This document shows positions 54,901 through 64,000 of a stretch of DNA of 64,000 nucleotides, one piece after another. The position numbers were made by a program, and so were the translations under genes. The notes under the pieces are model-generated. The model did not search any database, was not told the origin of the DNA, and saw only the letters and a program-made list of their open reading frames with translations. Source of the stretch: Datnioides undecimradiatus (taxonomy: Eukaryota; Chordata; Actinopteri; Lobotiformes; Datnioididae); NCBI GenBank assembly GCA_008933995.1, contig WARS01000007.1:3040230-3104229 (forward strand), in the 5' to 3' direction. Numbering within the stretch: position 1 is the stretch's first letter; every line of letters starts with the position of its first letter.

Positions 54901-57900
54901 CAAGCCGCTTTTCGAGGCGTGGGCTGCCTGGTTTTAAAGGAACAGACCGAGAGGCAGCGCAGCGGAGGATGCGCTTCAGCAAGTGCGCCTGTCAAGAGGA
55001 AGTTCTCACACACAGGCAAACACACAGTTCCCCGCTCGTGTTATTGCAGCCATGTGTTTAGAGAAGTGGAAGACGTGCCTGAACTTACTTTGCGTTCCCC
55101 AGAGCCGATCACGTTTACCTTCCCGCATCCTAACCATTAATACGTGTGTGATGTGCTAAAACTCTGAGCAGAAGCCTGGGTGGCACAATAACTATTCTGA
55201 ATGAGCTCAATCTAGTTATTATTATTTAAGTTTTCCACTGTTTAGCAATAACTTAAGTCAGTCTTTGATGAAAATATTAAAAATGTCTTTACATAAAATC
55301 TATAAAATAATAATGTAATTGTTTTATATTAAGTATTTTTATATACACAGGACTGTTTAATAAAACACACTGCTGAATGCAGCTTACTGAGGTGTGCTGG
55401 ATAGCATCATCCTGCACATTAAAACGGACTTAGTCTGGAATCTAGTAGTAGTAGTCTAATGGTTTTAACATTTGACATGAGGACTAAATGTGTTTATTCT
55501 TGTGACTGACTGCAGAACAGTTCACTTTATGATACATACTGGACGGCTGATTCTGTGTTAAATTTCATGGCCTTCTGGGAAAATTACATACAAACTTCCT
55601 GTATGGAAAAAATACGACCTAAGAACTACGTTTCATCTCCACGACCTTCTTGCTGTGACTGGAGACAATCTTCATGCAGCATGTGCTTCATGGCATGTCG
55701 TGTTATTCCTGCAGCATGACAGCAGGAGAAGCTGACATCTTTTGCACCCCTCTGCACGTTACTGTTGAAGCAAGCTATTTGTACATGCAGCCTGTTGGTT
55801 TAACGAGTTTGTTAAAAATCTGTCTCCGTGGTAACAAGCGGTGCATTTGGCATTGTTAGGAACTCAAACTCAGTTACATAATGAGCCTGGATCACATTAC
55901 TGTCAATTAAACAGTGATTGAAGCCTTTCTCTCTGAATGGGTGCTTCATTCATATGTGACTGACAGTCTGGAGCTGTTTGCATCACAGAGGGATCCCTAA
56001 TAAAACAGCTGGTCAGTATTGCAAACACGGAGGTCATCACACTGTTATATTATCGGAAAAGTAGCATTTAACACCACATCAGAGCAGTGCCACAGCACCA
56101 CAGTGTTTCAGAAAACGTGCATAATAGTCAGGCTGTTCTGCTGGAAAGGGATGCACAAAGTATTATTAGAGAATAAGTCATCACTCAGCTCCACATAAAT
56201 GTGGCTGTGGGTTGTGTTGCATGATGTTGAAATGATCAGTGGAATAACTTGACAGCTGCAGGATGCAGCTCCAAAATGTTCAGCCAAACTCACGTGAAGC
56301 CTCAAAAAGGAGTTTTTTTCTAAACTGCATCGACAAAGCACATGCATACAGTCAGTGATGCATTCGAGATTGTCCTGCAGCAAAGACAACCCAATATTAC
56401 AATGTGACTTACTGCAATTATTATTATATGTGTGTAATCCAAGCATTATAGACCTGACTGTTTCTACAGCTCTGCTTTCAGGGCTTTACACTCTTATCAG
56501 CCATACAGAGCTTCATTCTTTGCTCGCATTAAGCCACACTTGCATCGCAGCTATCGGGATGGCAATGTTGGTTTTTCATTTTGGTTTGTACAAATCTTAA
56601 CAACTGCCGGAGACATCGCCATTACATTTAAACAGACGTCAACACCCTCCAGAGGACGTATCCCCAAACTTTAGTTCCACCGGCAATTTGACATTTGTGG
56701 TTTGTAGTGTTGACAACTGTTGTGAATGAACTGACATAAAATTTCCAATTCTAGTGCAAAACTAATGACATTCCATCAGTCTCAGCTGTTGTTACAGAGC
56801 TCTGCTTTGACATAGTGGTATCATGATGTGTAATCTCAAAGATATCTAATAGAGGGCTCTCAATGTTACCTTTTGAAGAGCTTGCAGAGATAAGAATTGA
56901 ACTGGAGCTTAGCTTTTGGTATGGTTTTTGGTTTTTATGGCTCAGAGGCAAAATGAGTCATCCACAGATCAGAAGATCGATAGTTCAGTAATGGCTTCCT
57001 CTAGACTGTTTATCTATGTATCTGTAAACATCCTGAATCCCCAATCGGTCTTAGCTTATGAACAGTTTTATATTCCTTGTGGTAGCCCCACGGCACTGCA
57101 TTGCAGCTGTTTGAAGGAACTGTCTGCAGTCTTTTGAGTGGTGGGATGACAGAAAAAGAACGACACCATATAAACACAGTGCATCCCAATCCCATCATCC
57201 CACGTGCTGGCTGTATGTTTGGGTAATAACTGTGCAGCCAGTACAGACTCACAGATGGCTAGCATGGCTGTGGACAGCAACTCTGCCGGAGGTTAACACA
57301 ATGACATCTTTTTTCAGCGACGGCCTGTTCTACTCTCCCACAGTTAGTCATATTCACACCTGCACAACCACAGTTTGATCACACTGGCCACCGAGCAGCT
57401 TTCCCATACCACAGTCGGAGGTTGAGGGCCTTGCTCAAGGGGATTTCAGCAGCGGTTGTCAAGGAGGAACAGGTGAACTCCTCCATGGACTCCTTTGTGT
57501 TGTCATGGTCATGCATGCATATGCATTTGAACATTTAAATTATTATAATAGCAAAAAAAAGCATGTTTTCTACCACTACTCCTCTATCTTCCACATTGCT
57601 TTCATACTCGGCATATTTTATACATTTCAGTCTCTCATTCATAATAGAAGTGCCCCAAATACAGTGTCTACTGTGCGTTTGTGCATGTGTGCATTGACCA
57701 TGTCAAATTGTCTCAAGCTAATTCCTTTTAACATTTCATCCCACATAAAGGATGTTTTACATTCACTAATTAAAAAGCAAATGGTTCTGAGGAGGATATG
57801 GACATGTCTTTTTTTTATCTGTCTGCCTCAGTCGCACACACAAGCACATATATAATTTTGAACTGAATACTTACCCCATCAAGCAATCATTATTTGCACA

Positions 57901-58828
57901 AAGATGCACAGATTTCAAACCAGTGACCGCCTCGGACGCCCCGAGGAGGGCAACATCTACCGTTCGATTCAAAGAGATGAGTGGCGATTACACCTCTGGG
58001 CCAAAAGGAGAAAAGGAAGGATGTGAGGAGAAAGAATGGAGTGAGGGAGCATGGAAACCCTCTCAGCCATGTGGGAGAACCCACTCACTTAGAACATAAT
58101 GCTCAGCCAGCTGAATAAAATTTCAGTCGGGTCAAACGGAGAAGCAACGGTTGTCTGTGAACCTCAGCCTCAGCTCAGTGCAGGGAGTATATATCAGTGT
58201 TCAGTAAACCCAAACCAAGAAATACTCCTTTATTTCTTTCACATTTTCTGCAGAATTTGATGTGAATTTGAGTAAATACAGCAATATTCATAAACCTTTA
58301 CATAGTTACATATAGCTTAGCCAGGCAGAATAAGCCTTGGCTGTGGAAGCAACAGATGCCCATATTGATTATGCTGCAATCTAAACACTATAAAATTTAC
58401 AGCCACTCTCATGGGCTCTGAGAACAATTCCCAACTCAACCTTATAAAAGAATTAGACATGGCAGATGATAAACCATTATAAAATGTGTTCATTGCATGC
58501 TGAAGAGCTTAATTTGCCGTGTTGTACTGGCAACAGGAGAAAACAGTGCACAGAAGGAAGCTCACTACTCTCCATTAGCCAGATGTTAGAGTGCAAATGC
58601 ATTCATGTAGTGATTCTCAGTGTGACAGCAGACAACACTGTAGCAGAAAATGGTATAATCAAATGTACTTTGAGATTTATTATGTTATTATTATTACCCT
58701 CCAACTCAGGGTGTTAGTCAGTGTTATATGGCTTATTGTGCTCTCTGATACTGTATTTGAAATTTTCCCAATATGGTAAAAGCAAGACACTGCTACTCAA
58801 GGCACTGTGCTGCAACTGCATCTTTGCA
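54901..58828. other. Intergenic DNA between rc3h2 and the zbtb26-like gene
   Basis: No protein-coding exon recognised. The 3' UTR of the zbtb26-like gene probably occupies the right edge, with a possible AATAAA at 58676-58681. Confidence 0.55.
57400..57480 (+). repeat. Fragment of a teleost dispersed repeat
   Basis: Contains GGGCCTTGCTCAAGGGGATT followed by CAGCAG. Variants of the phrase CTTGCTCAAGGGCA recur across fish genomes. Family not identified. Confidence 0.35.
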
Positions 58829-59923
58829 TTAGTCCACAACCTCCCCGTGTTCATTTTGCAGGCTACTCTTACCATTAACGTCCTTCAGGTGGCGCCTGAA
58901 ACCTGGCTTATAGGCAAAGTGTACAGCACAGCGGTTACACTTATGGGGTTTGTCCCCTGTGTACAAATTGAGGTGGTCTTGCAGCGTGGCCTTCTGGGAA
59001 AATGTCTTGTGGCAGAGCGGGCATCGAAAAGGCTTGACGCCAGTGTGGACATGTATGTGTCGGGTCAGGTTGCTCCTCTGAGAAAAGCCTTTCCCACAGA
59101 CCAAACAAAAGTGCTGCCTGTGCTCCTTCAGATGCCGCACATAGCCCTCCAGGTGCTGGAAGACTCTATCACACCTCCGACACAGGTACGGCCTCTGGAC
59201 CAATAAGCTGTCTGAATCCTCTATTGGAACCTCACCAGAGCAGTGGCTCTTTGGCAGATGTGCTTCAGACAGACTGGAGTCTATCAGCTTGCCACATTTT
59301 TGCAGTTGAGCTGCCAGTAAAAACATTTTCTCCTCTTCTCTGTGCTTTTCCCCTCCTCCATTCTCTGGGTTGTGCAAACTGTCCACTTGTGCATCAGACT
59401 GATCAGAGCCCCCTCTGGATGGGCAGCATGTATGATCAGGTACAGGAGGGCACAGTTTACATCTTAGGGCACTCGTAGTTTGGTGATCTTTATATAACGC
59501 CTGGTTTGTGTGAACAGGCTGGGTTTCTCCACCTTCTTCCAACTTTGGACAACATGCTACACCTTCAGATAACTCTACATTGTTTATAACCACCTTCTTA
59601 TCATCTCTGGCCTCATTCAGTCCTTGACTATCTGCCTCAGCTCCTTGGCTGACCGTTGACTTGGACTGAATCACAACTGGACCCCGTTCCTCAGTATTTG
59701 CTTCCTGGATGCTCATGCTGGGATGGGCTGCATCCCTTTCCCACTGATTTATGAAGCTGTTTGGCTGCTGCATTTCCTTCACCTCTGACTGTGTCTCCAG
59801 GTTCATGAATGCTGGCGTGGGACTGAGGTACTGGGAGATGGCCTGGGCACACTTCTCCACCACCTGGCTCATCTGGAGTGCACTGGCTGCAGTCAGGTAG
59901 CTCACCAGCTCCCTCAGAGGGAC
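58829..59923 (-). CDS. zbtb26: zbtb26-like coding exon 2 (end of BTB, linker, four fingers)
   Basis: Begins VPLRELVSYLTAAS after CCATAG, continuing the BTB domain exactly. Then an acidic, poorly conserved linker and fingers beginning YLCRRC, HFCLVC, FRCPLC and HKCNRC. Ends HGEVVD then TAA at 58829-58831. A possible AATAAA lies at 58676-58681. Confidence 0.92.
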   Translation of the reverse strand, partial: VPLRELVSYLTAASALQMSQVVEKCAQAISQYLSPTPAFMNLETQSEVKEMQQPNSFINQWERDAAHPSMSIQEANTEERGPVVIQSKSTVSQGAEADSQGLNEARDDKKVVINNVELSEGVACCPKLEEGGETQPVHTNQALYKDHQTTSALRCKLCPPVPDHTCCPSRGGSDQSDAQVDSLHNPENGGGEKHREEEKMFLLAAQLQKCGKLIDSSLSEAHLPKSHCSGEVPIEDSDSLLVQRPYLCRRCDRVFQHLEGYVRHLKEHRQHFCLVCGKGFSQRSNLTRHIHVHTGVKPFRCPLCHKTFSQKATLQDHLNLYTGDKPHKCNRCAVHFAYKPGFRRHLKDVNGKSSLQNEHGEVVD

Positions 59924-60539
59924 CTATGGTAATACATATGTAATGGAAACCAAACCAAACAGTGAATTGATAAGAGAAAAACAACCAACAAAATACCAGA
60001 TGTTCACAATTTAAACACACAATCCTTCTTACTGTGGGGATTCTGAGGCTGAGTAAGGTCTTCCCATCCCAACTTTGATTCCACGGAAAACTATAACCAC
60101 TAATAAATTAAGCACTGTCATTCTGAGGCAGTGATTTAATCTTGATTGTACAATAAAACAGCTGTGAAAAAGTTGCGATAGATTTGGGGATTTTTCTGTA
60201 AAATTACTAGATAAGTTATAGATCATGCTGTACCTCTAAGAGACCTGTGTAGCATGACAGGAGAAGTCTCCTCCCGATCTCCACACTGGGAACCACACCC
60301 ACGCTCAGCTCAGCCCGGCCTTCGTGGAGCAGGAATTGGTCACGTAGGAAGTCTGAGGACGCTGCGAGCACCGCTCTGTGACCGTGGAAATGGAGAGGCT
60401 GGACAGTTGCACCTCGTGGACCCCCGAGGAGGAGTGTGATGTCACAAAAGCGATGTTGCTCTCTCAGAGCATTAATTCTGCTGAGGATGGAGTCACCGTG
60501 AGCGGGGAAATGAAACTGTAGAGTGCAGGAACTCGACAT
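58829..60539 (-). CDS. zbtb26: zbtb26/zbtb6-type BTB-C2H2 zinc-finger transcription factor (2 coding exons)
   Basis: BTB zinc-finger proteins dimerise through BTB and bind DNA through C2H2 fingers. Coding exons 60234-60539 and 58829-59923 join in phase 0 to give 466 residues. The BTB domain (about 15-125) includes REQHRFCDITLLLGG, FLRDQFLL, LLLSCYTGLLE and ELVSYLTAASALQMSQVVEK, matching both human ZBTB26 and ZBTB6. Four C2H2 fingers lie near residues 350-452; GDKPHKCNRC and FAYKPGFRRHLK favour ZBTB26. The ATG at 60539 starts MSSSCTLQFHFPAHGDSILS, aligned with the human start. Fingers 3 and 4 lack their final histidine (Tyr and Asn instead). The tail after finger 4 is about 14 residues, shorter than human. 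Assignment to ZBTB26 rather than ZBTB6 is uncertain. Confidence 0.9.
59924..60233 (-). other. Intron inside the zbtb26-like BTB domain (310 bases)
   Basis: GT-AG intron splitting the codons for LLE and VPL. Reading through the donor reaches a stop after five codons, so splicing is needed for a full protein. No repeat recognised inside. Confidence 0.85.
60234..60539 (-). CDS. zbtb26: zbtb26-like coding exon 1 (first part of BTB domain)
   Basis: Residues 1-102, ending SCYTGLLE before GTACAG. A TTTGCAG acceptor at 60576 marks the exon's 5' edge, leaving 36 bases of 5' UTR. A further non-coding exon must lie upstream; AAACG then GTGAGG near 60795 is a possible donor. Confidence 0.9.
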
Positions 60540-60575
60540 GATGGTCTGCCTGTGTGAATACGGAAAAGCTGGGAG

Positions 60576-61043
60576 CTGCAAAGATAGATTTAAATAGGAC
60601 GCGGTCTTTAAAGCTGCTTTTAGTCCAACAATGTGAGTACAGTTTTGAAATTTGTCTTGGCACACCTTGTGAAAATGCATCCATTAGACCTACACCACTA
60701 AAGTACAACACAATCAAATTCAATCTACAATGCAGCACTACAGTCAGTCACAGTTACCAGAGAGAATGCACATGGACGTGATGATCCAGCCTCACCGTTT
60801 ACTGCAGGCTCATCCTGAGATGGTGAATCCAGTGGGTCAGAACAGCTGCTTTTCTTGATTGAAGATCACAGTTAACTTAGAAAATTGACAGAGACTCTGT
60901 TCACCAGATGTCTGGCAGAACCAAAATTACTGACAGGACTAAAAACATTAATGGGCTTTGCATGCCGATGGATGAGATGCAGCTTCCAGCAACAGTCATC
61001 CTGACCTCCTCTGTATTTTCTGCTGAGGATTTTGAATTTAGAC

Positions 61044-61080
<37 letters not shown>

Positions 61081-64000
61081 GTGCCAGAGCACTCAAGCTA
61101 ATTAACCTCTTCAGTGCTGTTATTTCAACCAGATCTTTAAATTCGAATCACACCAAGTATTTCACCTGACATAATGCTGCACAGAACCCCCTCGAGCTGA
61201 GAAAATGTACAATACACTGAAATAATGCAGTTTTTTGTTTTTCAGTAGTTATCGTTGATAAGTCCTTCACTTGTACAATGTGTGTATTGTATGCAATATA
61301 ATGCATATATGATTATATGCTGCAAGCTGTGAGTGAAAGTGACTACTCAATTGTTCATTTATAGTTTATAGTTACAGTATATTGGTGATGAAAAAATATG
61401 CAATTAACTTTGGGTTTTTTTTTCAGTTTTATTAAAAAAAACACTAGATTACATTTAAAACGCAACTGGGTTATCTTTATGAATGTTATTACAAATGATT
61501 AAGTATTCAGAATGTACTTCCTGCCATTGACTTGGTTGTGTTGATGCTTTTCTCATGATCTTTCATTGCAGCTTTTGTCTGTGGGCCTTTTTGGAAGCCT
61601 GTTTTCTTTTATTGCATTTCAAGTGAAGCGCTAAGGTCAGACCTTGATCTCCAGTGCCTGTACTCAACTGCTGACTGTGTCCGGTAAATAAGCGGAGGAG
61701 GTTCTACATTCCAGCACAATGGTTTGACCACCTTTGAGACAGAAGTTTAAATGTTGCCCTCTCCCACACAAACCAGCTTGTATTTGTAATGAGTAAGTCA
61801 TTAAATAGTTCTGGTTTGAATTCATTGTGTTGATATTTAAAGGTGTAGCGTTAAAGTTCATTTTGTGTGTTCATCTGTGGTTCCTTATTGGATCATATAA
61901 AGTCCACTCCGAAGAATCTTGGTGACTGATCTGAGGCAAGTGAAGTTTTCAACAGCGCACTACAATCCAGGTGAAATCAAGCTTTTATTGTTCTATAAAT
62001 ATGCACCAAACAAAGATGTAAAAATGTTAAAATATGAAATTGTTTGACTCATTGATATAATTTTTAATATTAGGTTGGTACTAATACTAGTACTTAATTA
62101 AGCTTTGAGAGATCAAAGCAAATCAGGAGTTAAGACAAGTTACGTGTGGTGATTAACAGACTGTCAGTCACAGAACTTCCTAATGTGCCTGTACACAGTG
62201 TGAGGTTTTAACTGGCAGGATGACATTTAGGGGGAAAATTCAAAATGACAGTAATCAGCTTCCATTTCCAGTATGTCATAATCGCTTTTAATATCTTAGC
62301 ATTAAACAGACTTCATCAGGCTTGTTAGTGGTATATTTATCTGTCTTGCAAATTAAGTTATGACTGGGTTATTCATTTGTCTCCAGTCAAGTCTTTGTAG
62401 TAAATCCACTATCTTCAGACGCAAATATAGCTTATGATCTCAAACAAATCAAAAAGTGTAATTCATATGAGTCACGCCTTTTGATCAACTCACACAAGCC
62501 GCCGCCTACTATATTAAAAGTTTTTTATGAGGCTGCCTAAACTCCCAACAGACTTATTTCTGGGAAAAACAAAACAAAGCAAAGAAACAGTAACTGGACA
62601 AAATCCTTTGGCAGAATCTACATCTTCTTGTTTTCTTCTTATAATGAAGATCTGGAGCTCTAGTTGACTCTCTGGCATGTTCATGTAGATTGCTTTCAGA
62701 GAGAGTGTCAATTTCACTAAATGTGAAGTAGAAAGGATATCTGGCAATATCAAAATCTTATCTAACTCCCATGAGTACTGTACAAATACTTTGGGACCTT
62801 ACTATTGCAGGGTAGATTACGTGATTGATTTGGATGGTAACACACCATTTAATATCTTGGCTTACTGTCAATAAGTGCAATAAATATCAACTCTATGACT
62901 CTCCCCAAGAATGGGAAAAAGAAATACTTTTTTTGACAACTGATACAACAATACTGTCAGTTAGTGGTGATTTAGCAAACCTTTAACCTTTATAACTGCT
63001 CTACAAAGAACCTGAGCACAGACACCAGCCAAAGTCCTTCCCCCTCAACCATTTATGTCTTTTCAAAGTGACAGTTTGTGTATGATCAAACACACATACA
63101 CCATGACATGAATAGACATTTCTGAGAACCACTTGACCTGGAACCACATGACAGACCCTAGAAAGTATGTGACGAGTATGAACCTCTAATAGGATTGTCG
63201 TGGCCATGCATGTTTGGTCTTAGACTCACATATTAAAACACACAAATACACTGTGATGTCATCAAAATATGCTTCTGTTTTCTTCCTAAATGATGTGTAC
63301 TGCATACTGAAAAGCTTCTTCAGCAATGTCTGCACATGCATCTTCCATAGTTTGCAGACAAAAAAGTGCATGTGACGAGTGCAATCGTAGATCTCATCTC
63401 ATCAGAGATTCTGACTCCCTGGTCTCACTCCTCCTACCTCTCTCTTCTATGTTGCCATCCATTGTTTCATAATAGCGGAGCCAACCTGAGGGCGTTTAGT
63501 GCGCTGATGCTTAAGAGCTCTGACTGGGGTCAGAGTGCATTATGGGAACGTCATGTTTTGAATGTCAGTGTGTTCTACGTGTACACAAGAGGTATTCATA
63601 AAAACTGTGCTGAATGTTGACAATTGTGTGTCACGTTTAGAGAAAAAAAGAGTGCGGTTCAGAGCTGCAGTCTGGGTGTAAAACAGGAAATGTAGCTGTA
63701 TTTTAGCAGAACTGGTTTAGGGGGGTGGTAAGGTTACAGGTTGTGGCCATTGTGCCTCAAGTACCAGTATTGGTGTTTAAGCAATTAAGAAAAAATGCAA
63801 AGGCAAGTCGATTTAGACTTCACTTCAGCTTCCTCTTTTTGAAATCTGTCTATAAAAGAAGCAGGTCTTTTTGGATGTGCAGGCTGAAGTCTGCAGCGGG
63901 TGTAAAGGCTGTAAGTATAACGTTCTCTAAGTGTGATTCTCAATTTTATTATGAATGCATATATTATGCACACAATGAAAAATAGCAATGCAGGGCTGAG
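60576..64000. other. Upstream region of the zbtb26-like gene
   Basis: No recognisable protein. A TG microsatellite lies at 61048-61079. A plus-strand TATAAAAG at 63851 with GTAAGT at 63911 is noted but unsupported. Confidence 0.5.

Noticed and set aside
57890-58060. tRNA-like GTTCGATTC B-box near 57962
   Set aside because: No matching A-box at the right distance and no cloverleaf could be drawn by eye.
58829-60539. Calling the zbtb gene a dead copy because of the lost histidines
   Set aside because: The 466-codon frame, splice sites, BTB domain and fingers 1-2 are intact; altered function is at least as likely as death.
63840-63920. TATAAAAG followed by a GTAAGT donor on the plus strand
   Set aside because: No recognised coding sequence follows before the window ends; too little evidence for a gene.

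Overview
This window is nuclear DNA from a ray-finned fish, almost certainly a teleost. The evidence is spliced vertebrate genes with short GT-AG introns, abundant CA/GT microsatellites, and a dispersed repeat ending in an ATTGA tail that is common in teleost genomes. No bacterial, viral or intact retroelement gene was recognised. Genes were identified by comparing translated exons with remembered human proteins; no database search was run.

Three protein-coding genes lie on the minus strand. (1) rabgap1 occupies the left part: 12 coding exons at 21526-4759 encode about the first 609 residues (PTB domain, kinesin-like region, start of the TBC Rab-GAP domain). The rest of the TBC domain and the coiled coil lie beyond base 1. 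A likely non-coding first exon ends at 29926. (2) rc3h2 (Roquin-2) has 19 coding exons at 47712-35259 encoding about 1151 residues: RING, ROQ, CCCH finger and a long proline-rich C-terminal part. One or two non-coding first exons are likely, ending at 50203 and 54709. (3) A zbtb26/zbtb6-type BTB zinc-finger gene has two coding exons at 60539-58829. The same families are neighbours on human 9q33, but order and relative orientation differ here.

Two RNA genes lie in rc3h2 introns 3 and 4. Both are box C/D snoRNAs of SNORD90 type with closed terminal stems, and both carry a guide complementary to 18S rRNA. About 1.7 kb past the rc3h2 stop codon, on the transcribed strand, is a stem-loop that fits the constitutive decay element bound by Roquin itself, suggesting self-regulation.

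Other points: a 1-nt frame conflict at the rabgap1 exon 7/8 junction beside a very long CA repeat; loss of the last zinc-binding histidine in two of four fingers of the zbtb gene; an intron inside its BTB domain; a tandem duplication with unequal CA expansion; and two decayed THAP-domain fragments. Most remaining sequence is intron or intergenic DNA with simple repeats.
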